The translations under genes were made by a program, and so were the position numbers. Below, piece after piece: positions 41,041 to 55,500 of a stretch of DNA of 64,000 bases. The stretch covers positions 345,001 through 409,000 of the forward strand of contig CAWZYM010000190.1 in NCBI GenBank assembly GCA_963966185.1, written 5' to 3'. The notes below the pieces were generated by a model. It did not search any database and was not told the DNA's origin. It saw only the letters and a list, made by a program, of their open reading frames with translations. Each line of letters begins with the position of its first letter. Position 1 is the first letter of the stretch. This DNA comes from Rhabditoides inermis (Eukaryota > Nematoda > Chromadorea > Rhabditida > Rhabditidae).

Positions 41041-43580
41041 TAAGCATCATTTGCATGTCAGGGAGAGAGAATGGAGTGCCGCGAACAAACTGGAAAGCGG
41101 GTTGGTGAAACGGATCACTTGATTTTATACGGGCAGGAGTGGTCTGAATAAGTTAGTGATTTGTATTTAATTTGAATTTTCCAATCCAGTACGACAAAGT
41201 AAGCATCATTTGCATGTCAGGGAGAGAGAATGGAGTGCTGCGAACAAACTGGAAAGCGGGTTGGTGAAACGGATCACTTTATTTTATACGGGCAGGAGTG
41301 GTCTGAATAAGTTTGTGATTTGTATTTAATTTGAATTTTCCAATCCAGTACGACAAAGTAAGCATCATTTGCATGTCCAGGAGAGAGAATGGATTGCTGC
41401 GAACAAACTGGAAAGCGGGTTGGTGAAACTGATCACTTTGTTTTATACGGGCAGGAGTGGTCTGAATAAGTTTGTGATTTGTATTTAATTTGAATTTTCC
41501 AGTCCAGTACGACAAAGTAAGCATCATTTGCATGTCAGGGAGAGAGAATGGAGTGCTGCGAACAAACTGGAAAGCGGGTTGGTGAACCTGATCACTTTAT
41601 TTTATACGGGCAGGAGTGGTCTGAATAAGTTTGTGATTTGTATTTAATTGAATTTTCCAATCCAGTACGACAAAGTAAGCATCATTTGCATGTCAGGGAG
41701 AGAGAATGGAGTGCTGCGAACAAACTGGAAAGCGGGTTGGTGAAACTGATCACTTTATTTTATACGGGCAGGAGTGGTCTGAATAAGTTTGTGATTTGTA
41801 TTTATTTTGAATTTTCCAATCCAGTACGACAAAGTAAGCAACATTTGTATGTCAGGGAGAGAGAATGGAGTGCTGCGAACAAACTGGAAAGCGGGTTGGT
41901 GAAACGGATCACTTTATTTTATACGGGCAGGAGTGGTCTGAATAAGTTTGTGATTTGTATTTAATTGAATTTTCCAATCCAGTACGACAAAGTAAGCATC
42001 ATTTGCATGTCAGGGAGAGAGAATGGAGTGCTGCGAACAAACTGGAAAGCGGGTTGGTGAAACGGATCACTTTCTTTTATACGGGCAGGAGTGGTCTGAA
42101 TAAGTTTGTGATTTGTATTTAATTTGAATTTTCCAATCCAGTACGACAAAGTAAGCATCATTTGCATGTCCAGGAGAGAGAATGGAGTGCTGCGAACAAA
42201 CTGGAAAGCGGGTTGGTGAAACTGATCACTTTATTTTATACGGGCAGGAGTGGTCTGAATAAGTTTGTGATTTGTATTTAATTTGAATTTTCCAATCCAG
42301 TACGACAAAGTAAGCATCATTTGCATGTCAGGGAGAGAGAATGGAGTGCCGCGAACAAACTGGAAAGCGGGTTGGTGAAACGGATCACTTGATTTTATAC
42401 GGGCAGGAGTGGTCTGAATAAGTTAGTGATTTGTATTTAATTTGAATTTTCCAATCCAGTACGACAAAGTAAGCATCATTTGCATGTCAGGGAGAGAGAA
42501 TGGAGTGCTGCGAACAAACTGGAAAGCGGGTTGGTGAAACGGATCACTTTATTTTATACGGGCAGGAGTGGTCTGAATAAGTTTGTGATTTGTATTTAAT
42601 TTGAATTTTCCAATCCAGTACGACAAAGTAAGCATCATTTGCATGTCCAGGAGAGAGAATGGAGTGCTGCGAACAAACTGGAAAGCGGGTTGGTGAAACT
42701 GATCACTTTGTTTTATACGGGCAGGAGTGGTCTGAATAAGTTTGTGATTTGTATTTAATTTGAATTTTCCAGTCCAGTACGACAAAGTAAGCATCATTTG
42801 CATGTCAGGGAGAGAGAATGGAGTGCTGCGAACAAACTGGAAAGCGGGTTGGTGAACCTGATCACTTTATTTTATACGGGCAGGAGTGGTCTGAATAAGT
42901 TTGTGATTTGTATTTAATTGAATTTTCCAATCCAGTACGACAAAGTAAGCATCATTTGCATGTCAGGGAGAGAGAATGGAGTGCTGCGAACAAACTGGAA
43001 AGCGGGTTGGTGAAACTGATCACTTTATTTTATACGGGCAGGAGTGGTCTGAATAAGTTTGTGATTTGTATTTATTTTGAATTTTCCAATCCAGTACGAC
43101 AAAGTAAGCAACATTTGTATGTCAGGGAGAGAGAATGGAGTGCTGCGAACAAACTGGAAAGCGGGTTGGTGAAACGGATCACTTTATTTTATACGGGCAG
43201 GAGTGGTCTGAATAAGTTTGTGATTTGTATTTAATTGAATTTTCCAATCCAGTACGACAAAGTAAGCATCATTTGCATGTCAGGGAGAGAGAATGGAGTG
43301 CTGCGAACAAACTGGAAAGCGGGTTGGTGAAACGGATCACTTTCTTTTATACGGGCAGGAGTGGTCTGAATAAGTTTGTGATTTGTATTTAATTTGAATT
43401 TTCCAATCCAGTACGACAAAGTAAGCATCATTTGCATGTCCAGGAGAGAGAATGGAGTGCTGCGAACAAACTGGAAAGCGGGTTGGTGAAACTGATCACT
43501 TTATTTTATACGGGCAGGAGTGGTCTGAATAAGTTTGTGATTTGTATTTAATTGAATTTTCCAATCCAGTACGACAAAGT
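41041..43580. repeat. Higher-order repeat, 1270-bp tandem duplication
   Basis: 41041-42310 and 42311-43580 have the same series of eight unit variants, including two units each lacking one T (TTTAATTGAATT), which makes the period 1270 instead of 1272. I see one difference between the copies (GGATTG near 41392 against GGAGTG). This indicates a very recent multi-unit duplication. Confidence 0.9.
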
Positions 43581-46500
43581 AAGCATCATTTGCATGTCAG
43601 GGAGAGAGAATGGAGTGCTGCGAACAAACTGGAAAGCGGGTTGGTGAAACGGATCACTTTATTTTATACGGGCAGGAGTGGTCTGAATAAGTTTGTGATT
43701 TGTATTTAATTGAATTTTCCAATCCAGTACGACAAAGTAAGCATCATTTGCATGTCAGGGAGAGAGAATGGAGTGCTGCGAACAAACTGGAAAGCGGGTT
43801 GGTGAAACGGATCACTTTATTTTATACGGGCAGGAGTGGTCTGAATAAGTTTGTGATTTGTATTTAATTGAATTTTCCAATCCAGTACGACAAAGTAAGC
43901 ATCATTTGCATGTCAGGGAGAGAGAATGGAGTGCTGCGAACAAACTGGAAAGCGGGTTGGTGAAACGGATCACTTTATTTTATACGGGCAGGAGTGGTCT
44001 GAATAAGTTTGTGATTTGTATTTAATTGAATTTTCCAATCCAGTACGACAAAGTAAGCATCATTTGCATGTCAGGGAGAGAGAATGGAGTGCTGCGAACA
44101 AACTGGAAAGCGGGTTGGTGAAACGGATCACTTTGTTTTATACGGGCAGGAGTGGTCTGAATAAGTTTGTGATTTGTATTTAATTTAAATGTTCCAGTCC
44201 AGTACGACAAAGTAAGCATCATTTGCATGTCAGGGAGAGAGAATGGAGTGCTGCGAACAAACTGGAAAGCGGGTTGGTGAAACGGATCACTTTCTTTTAT
44301 ACGGGCAGGAGTGGTCTGAATAAGTTTGTGATTTGTATTTAATTTGAATTTTCCAATCCAGTACGACAAAGTAAGCATCATTTGCATGTCCAGGAGAGAG
44401 AATGGAGTGCTGCGAACAAACTGGAAAGCGGGTTGGTGAAACTGATCACTTTATTTTATACGGGCAGGAGTGGTCTGAATAAGTTTGTGATTTGTATTTA
44501 TTTTGAATTTTCCAATCCAGTACGACAAAGTAAGCAACATTTGTATGTCAGGGAGAGAGAATGGAGTGCTGCGAACGAACTGGAAAGCGGGTTGGTGAAA
44601 CGGATCACTTTATTTTATACGGGCAGGAGTGGTCTGAATAAGTTTGTGATTTGTATTTAATTGAATTTTCCAATCCAGTACGACAAAGTAAGCATCGTTT
44701 GCATGTCAGGGAGAGAGAATGGAGTGCTGCGAACAAACTGGAAAGCGGGTTGGTGAAACGGATCACTTTCTTTTATACGGGCAGGAGTGGTCTGAATAAG
44801 TTTGTGATTTGTATTTAATTTGAATTTTCCAATCCAGTACGACAAAGTAAGCATCATTTGCATGTCCAGGAGAGAGAATGGAGTGCTGCGAACAAACTGG
44901 AAAGCGGGTTGGTGAAACGGATCACTTTATTTTATACGGGCAGGAGTGGTCTGAATAAGTTTGTGATTTGTATTTAATTTGAATTTTCCAATCCAGTACG
45001 ACAAAGTAAACATCATTTGCATGTCAGGGAGAGAGAATGGAGTGCTGCGAACAAACTGGAAAGCGGGTTGGTGAAACGGATCACTTTATTTCATACGGGC
45101 AGGAGTGGTCTGAATAAGTTTGTGATTTGTATTTAATTTGAATTTTCCAATCCAGTACGACAAAGTAAGCATCATTTGCATGTCAGGGAGAGAGAATGGA
45201 GTGCTGCGAACAAACTGGAAAGCGGGTTGGTGAAACGGATCACTTTATTTTATACGGGCAGGAGTGGTCTGAATAAGTTTGTGATTTGTATTTAATTTGA
45301 ATTTTCCAATCCAGTACGACAAAGTAAGCATCATTTGCATGTCCGGAAGAGATAATGGAGTGCTGCGAACAAACTGGAAAGCGGGTTGGTGAAACGGATC
45401 ACTTTATTTTATACGGGCAGGAGTGGTCTGAATAAGTTTGTGATTTGTATTTAATTTGAATTTTCCAATCCAGTACGACAAAGTAAGCATCATTTGCATG
45501 TCAGGGAGAGAGAATGGAGTGCTGCGAACAAACTGGAAAGCGGGTTGGTGAAACGGATCATTTTATTTTATACGGGCAGGAGTGGTCTGAATAAGTTTGT
45601 GATTTGTATTTAATTTGAATTTTCCAATCCAGTACGACAAACTAAGCATCATTTGCATGTCCGGAAGAGATAATGGAGTGCTGCAAACAAAATGGAAAGC
45701 GGGTTGGTGAAACGGATCACTTTATTTTATACGGGCAGGAGTGGTCTGAATAAGTTTGTGATTTGTATTTAATTTGAATTTTCCAATCCAGTACGACAAA
45801 GTGAGCATCATTTGCATGTCCGGAAGAGATAATGGAGTGCTGCGAACAAACTAGAAAGCGGGTTGGTGAAACGGATCACTTTATTTTATACGGGCAGGAG
45901 TGGTCTGAATAAGTTTGTGATTTGTATTTAATTTGAATTTTCCAATCCAGTACGACAAAGTGAGCATCATTTGCATGTCCGGGAGAGAGAATGGAGTGCT
46001 GCCAACAAACTGGAAAGCGGGTTGGTGAAACGGATCACTTTATTTTATACGGGCAGGAGTGGTCTGAATAAGTTTGTGAATTGTATTTAATTTGAATTTT
46101 CCAATCCAGTACGACAAAGTAAGCATCATTTGCATGTCAGGGAGAGAGAATGGAGTGCTGCGAACAAACTGGAAAGCGGGTTGGTGAAACGGATCATTTT
46201 ATTTTATACGGGCAGGAGTGGTCTGAATAAGTTTGTGATTTGTATTTAATTTGAATTTTCCAATCCAGTACGACAAACTAAGCATCATTTGCATGTCCGG
46301 AAGAGATAATGGAGTGCTGCGAACAAAATGGAAAGCGGGTTGGTGAAACGGATCACTTTATTTTATACGGGCAGGAGTGGTCTGAATAAGTTTGTGATTT
46401 GTATTTAATTTGAATTTTCCAATCCAGTACGACAAAGTGAGCATCATTTGCATGTCCGGGAGAGAGAATGGAGTGCTGCCAACAAACTGGAAAGCGGGTT

Positions 46501-49500
46501 GGTGAAACGGATCACTTTATTTTATACGGGCAGGAGTGGTCTGAATAAGTTTGTGAATTGTATTTAATTTGAATTTTCCAATCCAGTACGACAAACTAAG
46601 CATCATTTGCATGTCCGGAAGAGATAATGGAGTGCTGCGAACAAAATGGAAAGCGGGTTGGTGAAACGGATCACTTTATTTTATACGGGCAGGAGTGGTC
46701 TGAATAAGTTTGTGATTTGTATTTAATTTGAATATTCCAATCCAGTACGACAAAGTAAGCATCATTTGCATGTCCGGAAGAGATAATGGAGTGCTGCGAA
46801 CAAACTAGAAAGCGGGTTGGTGAAACTGATCACTTTATTTCATACGGGCAGGAGTGGTTTGAATAAGTTAGTGTTTTGTATTTAATTTGAATTTTCCAAT
46901 CCAGTACGACAAAGTGAGCATCATTTGCATGTCCGGAAGAGATAATGGAGTGCTGCGAACAAACTAGAAAGCGGGTTGGTGAAACGGATCACTTTATTTT
47001 ATACGGGCAGGAGTGGTCTGAATAAGTTTGTGATTTGTATTTAATTTGAATTTTCCAATCCAGTACGACAAAGTGAGCATCATTTGCATGTCCGGGAGAG
47101 AGAATGGAGTGCTGCCAACAAACTGGAAAGCGGGTTGGTGAAACGGATCACTTTATTTTATACGGGCAGGAGTGGTCTGAATAAGTTTGTGAATTGTATT
47201 TATTTTGAATTTTCCAATCCAGTACGACAAAGTAAGCATCATTTGCATGTCAGGGAGAGAGAATGGAGTGCTGCGAACAAACTAGAAAGCGGGTTGGTGA
47301 AACGGATCACTTTATTTTATACGGGCAGGAGTGGTCTGAATAAGTTTGTGATTTGTATTTAATTTGAATTTTCCAATCCAGTACGACAAAGTGAGCATCA
47401 TTTGCATGTCCGGAAGAGATAATGGAGTGCTGCAAACAAACTGGAAAGCGGGTTGGTGAAACGGATCACTTTATTTTATACGGGCAGGAGTGGTCTGAAT
47501 AAGTTTGTGAATTGTATTCCATTTCAATTTTCCAATCCAGTACGACAAAGTAAGCATCATTTGCATGTCAGGGAGAGAGAATGGAGTGCTGCGAACAAAC
47601 TGGAAAGCGGGTTGGTGAAACGGATCACTTTATTTTATACGGGCAGGAGTGGTCTGAATAAGTTTGTGAATTGTATTTAATTTGAATTTTCCAATCCAGT
47701 ACGACAAAGTAAGCATCATTTGCATGTCAGGGAGAGAGAAAGGAGTGCTGCGAACAAACTGGAAAGCGGGTTGGTGAAACGGATCACTTTATTTTATACG
47801 GGCAGGAGTGGTCTGAATAAGTTTGTGAATTGTATTTAATTTGAATTTTCCAATCCAGTACGACAAAGTAAGCATCATTTGCATGTCAGGGAGAGAGAAT
47901 GGAGTGCTGCGAACAAACTGGAAAGCGGGTTGGTGAAACGGATCACTTTATTTTATACGGGCAGGAGTGGTCTGAATAAGTTTGTGAATTGTATTTAATT
48001 TGAATTTTCCAATCCAGTACGACAAAGTAAGCATCATTTGCAAGTCAGGGAGAGAGAATGGAGTGCTGCGAACAAACTGGAAAGCGGGTTGGTGAAACGG
48101 ATCACTTTATTTTATACGGGCAGGAGTGGTCTGAATAAGTTTGTGATTTGTATTTAATTTGAATTTTCCAATCCAGTACGACAAAGTAAGCATCATTTGC
48201 ATGTCAGGGAGAGAGAATGGAGTGCTGCGAACAAACTGGAAAGCGGGTTAGTGAAACTGATCACTTTATTTTATACGAACAGGAGTGGTCTGAATAAGTT
48301 TGTGATTTGTATTTAATTTTAATTTTCCAATCCAGTACGACAAAGTAAGCATCATTTGCATGTCAGGGAGAGAGAATGGAGTGCTGCGAACAAACTGGAA
48401 AGCGGGTTGGTGAAACGGATCATTTTATTTTATACGGGCAGGAGTGGTCTGAATAAGTTTGTGATTTGTATTTGATTTGAATTTTCCAATCCAGTACGAC
48501 AAACTAAGCATCATTTGCATGTCCGGGAGAGAGAATGGAGTGCTGCGAACAAACTGGAAAGCGGGTTGGTGAAACGGATCATTTTATTTTATACGGGCAG
48601 GAGTGGTCTGAATAAGTTTGTGATTTGTATTTAATTTGAATTTTCAAATCCAGTACGACAAAGTAAGCATCATTTGCATGTCAGGGAGAGAGAATGGAGT
48701 GCTGCGAACAAACTGGAAAGCGGGTTGGTGAAACTGATCACTTTAAATTTATACGGAAAGGAGTGGTCTGAATAAGTTCGTGATTTGTATTTAATTTGAA
48801 TTTTCCAATCCAGTACGACAAAGTAAGCATCATTTGCATGTCCGGGAGAGAGAATGAAGTGCTGCGAACAAACTGGAAAGCGGGTTGGTGAACCTGATCA
48901 CTTTATTTTATACGGGCAGGAGTGGTCTGAATAAGTTTGTGATTTGTATTTAATTTGAATTTTCAAATCCAGTACGACAAAGTAAGCATCATTTGCATGT
49001 CAGGGAGAGAGAATGGAGTGCTGCGAACAAACTGGAAAGCGGGTTGGTGAAACGGATCACTTTATTTTATACGGGCAGGAGTGGTCTGAATAAGTTTGTG
49101 AATTGTATTTAATTTGAATTTTCCAATCCAGTACGACAAAGTAAGCATCATTTGCATGTCAGGGAGAGAGAATGGAGTGCTGCGAACAAACTGGAAAGCG
49201 GGTTGGTGAAACGGATCACTTTATTTTATACGGGCAGGAGTGGTCTGAATAAATTTGTGATTTGTATTTAATTTGAATTTTCCAATCCAGTACGACAAAG
49301 TAAGCATCATTTGCATGTCCGGAAGAGATAATGGAGTGCTGCGAACAAACTGGAAAGCGGGTTGGTGAAACGGATCACTTTATTTTATACGGGCAGGAGT
49401 GGTCTGAATAAGTTCGTGATTTGTATTTAATTTGAATTTTCCAATCCAGTACGACAAAGTAAGCATCATTTGCATGTCAGGGAGAGAGAATGGAGTGCTG

Positions 49501-52500
49501 CGAACAAACTGGAAAGCGGGTTGGTGAAACGGATCATTTTATTTTATACGGGCAGGAGTGGTCTGAATAAGTTTGTGATTTGTATTTAATTTGAATTTTC
49601 CAATCCAGTACGACAAACTAAGCATCATTTGCATGTCCGGAAGAGATAATGGAGTGCTGCGAACAAAATGGAAAGCGGGTTGGTGAAACGGATCACTTTA
49701 TTTTATACGGGCAGGAGTGGTCTGAATAAGTTTGTGATTTGTATTTAATTTGAATTTTCCAATCCAGTACGACAAAGTAAGCATCATTTGCATGTCCGGA
49801 AGAGATAATGGAGTGCTGCGAACAAACTGGAAAGCGGGTTGGTGAAACTGATCACTTTATTTTATACGGGCAGGAGTGGTTTGAATAAGTTAGTGATTTG
49901 TATTTAATTTGAATTTTCCAATCCAGTACGACAAAGTGAGCATCATTTGCATGTCCGGAAGAGATAATGGAGTGCTGCAAACAAACTGGAAAGCGGGTTG
50001 GTGAAACTGATCACTTTATTTTATACGGGCAGGAGTGGTCTGAATAAGTTTGTGATTTGTATTTAATTTGAATTTTCCAATCCAGTACGACAAAGTGAGC
50101 ATCATTTGCATGTCAGGGAGAGAGAATGGAGTGCTGCGAACAAACTGGAAAGCGGGTTGGTGAAACGGATCACTTTATTTTATACGGGCAGGAGTGGTCT
50201 GAATAAGTTTGTGAATTGTATTTCATTTCAATTTTCCAATCCAGTACGACAAAGTAAGCATCATTTGCATGTCAGGGAGAGAGAATGGAGTGCTGCGAAC
50301 AAACTGGAAAGCGGGTTGGTGAAACGGATCACTTTATTTTATACGGGCAGGAGTGGTCTGAATAAGTTTGTGAATTGTATTTAATTTGAATTTTCCAATC
50401 CAGTACGACAAAGTAAGCATCATTTGCATGTCAGTGAGAGAGAATGGAGTGCTGCGAACAAACTGGAAAGCGGGTTGGTGAAACGGATCACTTTATTTTA
50501 TACGGGCAGGAGTGGTCTGAATAAGTTTGTGAATTGTATTTAATTTGAATTTTCCAATCCAGTACGACAAAGTAAACATCATTTGCAAGTCAGGGAGAGA
50601 GAATGGAGTGCTGCGAACAAACTGGAAAGCGGGTTGGTGAAACGGATCACTTTATTTTATACGGGCAGGAGTGGTCTGAATAAGTTTGTGATTTGTATTT
50701 AATTTGAATTTTCCAATCCAGTACGACAAAGTAAGCATCATTTGCATGTCAGGGAGAGAGAATGGAGTGCTGCGAACAAATTGGAAAGCGGGTTAGTGAA
50801 ACTGATCACTTTATTTTATACGAACAGGAGTGGTCTGAATAAGTTTGTGATTTGTATTTAATTTTAATTTTCCAATCCAGTACGACAAAGTAAGCATCAT
50901 TTGCATGTCAGGGAGAGAGAATGGAGTGCTGTGAACAAACTGGAAAGCGGGTTGGTGAAACGGATCATTTTATTTTATACGGGCAGGAGTGGTCTGAATA
51001 AGTTTGTGATTTGTATTTGATTTGAATTTTCCAATCCAGTACGACAAACTAAGCATCATTTGCATGTCCGGGAGAGAGAATGGAGTGCTGCGAACAAACT
51101 GGAAAGCGGGTTGGTGAACCTGATCACTTTATTTTATACGGGCAGGAGTGGTCTGAATAAGTTTGTGATTTGTATTTAATTTGAATTTTCAAATCCAGTA
51201 CGACAAAGTAAGCATCATTTGCATGTCAGGGAGAGAATGGAGTGCTGCGAACAAACTGGAAAGCGGGTTGGTGAAACGGATCATTTTATTTTATACGGGC
51301 AGGAGTGGTCTGAATAAGTTTGTGATTTGTATTTGATTTGAATTTTCCAATCCAGTACGACAAACAAAGTATCATTTGCATGTCAGGGAGAGAGAATGGA
51401 GTGCTGCGAACAAACTGGAAAGCGGGTTGGTGAAACGGATCATTTTATTTTATACGGGCAGGAGTGGTCTGAATAAGTTTGTGAATTGTATTTCATTTCA
51501 ATTTTCCAATCCAGTACGACAAAGTAAGCATCATTTGCATGTCAGGGAGAGAGAATGGAGTGCTGCGAACAAACTGGAAAGCGGGTTGGTGAAACGGATC
51601 ACTTTATTTTATACGGGCAGGAGTGGTCTGAATAAGTTTGTGAATTGTATTTAATTTGAATTTTCCAATCCAGTACGACAAAGTAAGCATCATTTGCATG
51701 TCAGGGAGAGAGAATGGAGTGCTGCGAACAAACTGGAAAGCGGGTTGGTGAAACGGATCACTTTATTTTATACGGGCAGGAGTGGTCTGAATAAGTTTGT
51801 GAATTGTATTTAATTTGAATTTTCCAATCCAGTACGACAAAGTAAGCATCATTTGCAAGTCAGGGAGAGAGAATGGAGTGCTGCGAACAAACTGGAAAGC
51901 GGGTTGGTGAAACGGATCACTTTATTTTATACGGGCAGGAGTGGTCTGAATAAGTTTGTGATTTGTATTTAATTTGAATTTTCCAATCCAGTACGACAAA
52001 GTAAGCATCATTTGCATGTCAGGGAGAGAGAATGGAGTGCTGCGAACAAACTGGAAAGCGGGTTAGTGAAACTGATCACTTTATTTTATACGAACAGGAG
52101 TGGTCTGAATAAGTTTGTGATTTGTATTTAATTTTAATTTTCCAATCCAGTACGACAAAGTAAGCATCATTTGCATGTCAGGGAGAGAGAATGGAGTGCT
52201 GCGAACAAACTGGAAAGCGGGTTGGTGAAACGGATCACTTTATTTTATACGGGCAGGAGTGGTCTGAATAAGTTTGTGAATTGTATTTAATTTGAATTTT
52301 CCAATCCAGTACGACAAAGTAAGCATCATTTGCATGTCAGGGAGAGAGAATGGAGTGCTGCGAACAAACTGGAAAGCGGGTTGGTGAAACGGATCACTTT
52401 ATTTTATACGGGCAGGAGTGGTCTGAATAAGTTTGTGAATTGTATTTAATTTGAATTTTCCAATCCAGTACGACAAAGTAAGCATCATTTGCAAGTCAGG

Positions 52501-55500
52501 GAGAGAGAATGGAGTGCTGCGAACAAACTGGAAAGCGGGTTGGTGAAACGGATCACTTTATTTTATACGGGCAGGAGTGGTCTGAATAAGTTTGTGATTT
52601 GTATTTAATTTGAATTTTCCAATCCAGTACGACAAAGTAAGCATCATTTGCATGTCAGGGAGAGAGAATGGAGTGCTGCGAACAAACTGGAAAGCGGGTT
52701 AGTGAAACTGAACACTTTATTTTATACGAACAGGAGTGGTCTGAATAAGTTTGTGATTTGTATTTAATTTTAATTTTCCAATCCAGTACGACAAAGTAAG
52801 CATCATTTGCATGTCAGGGAGAGAGAATGGAGTGCTGCGAACAAACTGGAAAGCGGGTTGGTGAAACGGATCATTTTATTTTATACGGGCAGGAGTGGTC
52901 TGAATAAGTTTGTGATTTGTATTTGATTTGAATTTTCCAATCCAGTACGACAAACTAAGCATCATTTGCATGTCCGGGAGAGAGAATGGAGTGCTGCGAA
53001 CAAACTGGAAAGCGGGTTGGTGAAACGGATCATTTTATTTTATACGGGCAGGAGTGGTCTGAATAAGTTTGTGATTTGTATTTAATTTGAATTTTCAAAT
53101 CCAGTACGACAAAGTAAGCATCATTTGCATGTCAGGGAGAGAGAATGGAGTGCTGCGAACAAACTGGAAAGCGGGTTGGTGAAACTGATCACTTTAAATT
53201 TATACGGAAAGGAGTGGTCTGAATAAGTTCGTGATTTGTATTTAATTTGAATTTTCCAATCCAGTACGACAAAGTAAGCATCATTTGCATGTCCGGGAGA
53301 GAGAATGAAGTGCTGCGAACAAACTGGAAAGCGGGTTGGTGAACCTGATCACTTTATTTTATACGGGCAGGAGTGGTCTGAATAAGTTTGTGAATTGTAT
53401 TTAACTTGAATTTTCCAATCCAGTACGACAAAGTAAGCATCATTTGCATGTCAGGGAGAGAGAATGGAGTGCTGCGAACAAACTGGAAAGCGGGTTGGTG
53501 AAACGGATCACTTTATTTTATACGGGCAGGAGTGGTCTGAATAAATTTGTGATTTGTATTTAATTTGAATTTTCCAATCCAGTACGACAAAGTAAGCATC
53601 ATTTGCATGTCCGGAAGAGATAATGGAGTGCTGCGAACAAACTGGAAAGCGGGTTGGTGAAACGGATCACTTTATTTTATACGGGCAGGAGTGGTCTGAA
53701 TAAGTTTGTGATTTGTATTTAATTTGAATTTTCCAATCCAGTACGACAAAGTAAGCATCATTTGCATGTCAGGGAGAGAGAATGGAGTGCTGCGAACAAA
53801 CTGGAAAGCGGGTTGGTGAAACGGTTCATTTTATTTTATACGGGCAGGAGTGGTCTGAATAAGTTTGTGATTTGTATTTAATTTGAATTTTCCAATCCAG
53901 TACGACAAACTAAGCATCATTTGCATGTCCGGAAGAGATAATGGAGTGCTGCGAACAAAATGGAAAGCGGGTTGGTGAAACGGATCACTTTATTTTATAC
54001 GGGCAGGAGTGGTCTGAATAAATTTGTGATTTGTATTTAATTTGAATTTTCCAATCCAGTACGACAAAGTGAGCATCATTTGCATGTCCGGAAGAGATAA
54101 TGGAGTGCTGCAAACAAACTGGAAAGCGGGTTGGTGAAACTGATCACTTTATTTTATACGGGCAGAAGTGGTCTGAATAAGTTTGTGATTTGTATTTAAT
54201 TTGAATTTTCCAATCCAGTACGACAAAGTGAGCATCATTTGCATGTCCGGGAGAGAGAATGGAGTGCTGCCAACAAACTGGAAAGCGGATTGGTGAAACG
54301 GATCACTTTATTTTATACGGGCAGGAGTGGTCTGAATAAGTTTGTGATTTGTATTTAATTTGAATTTTCCAATCCAGTACGACAAAGTGAGCATCATTTG
54401 CATGTCCGGAAGAGATAATGGAGTGCTGCAAACAAACTGGAAAGCGGGTTGGTGAAACGGATAACTTTATTTTATACGGGCAGGAGTGGTCTGAATAAGT
54501 TTGTGAATTGTATTTCATTTCAATTTTCCAATCCAGTACGACAAAGTAAGCATCATTTGCATGTCAGGGAGAGAGAATGGAGTGCTGCGAACAAACTGGA
54601 AAGCGAGTTGGTGAAACGGATCACTTTATTTTATACGGGCAGGAGTGGTCTGAATAAGTTTGTGAATTGTATTTAATTTGAATTTTCCAATCCAGTACGA
54701 CAAAGTAAGCATCATTTGCATGTCAGTGAGAGAGAATGGAGTGCTGCGAACAAACTGGAAAGCGGGTTGGTGAAACGGATCACTTTATTTTATACGGGCA
54801 GGAGTGGTCTGAATAAGTTTGTGAATTGTATTTAATTTGAATTTTCCAATCCAGTACGACAAAGTAAGCATCATTTGCAAGTCAGGGAGAGAGAATGGAG
54901 TGCTGCGAACAAACTGGAAAGCGGGTTGGTGAAACGGATCACTTAATTTTATACGGGCAGGAGTGGTCTGAATAAGTTTGTGAATTGTATTTAATTTGAA
55001 TTTTCCAATCCAGTACGACAAAGTAAGCATCATTTGCATGTCAGGGAGAGAGAATGGAGTGCTGCGAACAAACTGGAAAGCGGGTTGGTGAAACGGATCA
55101 CTTTATTTTATACGGGCAGGAGTGGTCTGAATAAGTTTGTGAATTGTATTTAATTTGAATTTTCCAATCCAGTACGACAAAGTAAGCATCATTTGCAAGT
55201 CAGGGAGAGAGAATGGAGTGCTGCGAACAAACTGGAAAGCGGGTTGGTGAAACGGATCACTTTATTTTATACGGGCAGGAGTGGTCTGAATAAGTTTGTG
55301 ATTTGTATTTAATTTGAATTTTCCAATCCAGTACGACAAAGTAAGCATCATTTGCATGTCAGGGAGAGAGAATGGAGTGCTGCGAACAAACTGGAAAGCG
55401 GGTTAGTGAAACTGATCACTTTATTTTATACGAACAGGAGTGGTCTGAATAAGTTTGTGATTTGTATTTAATTTTAATTTTCCAATCCAGTACGACAAAG

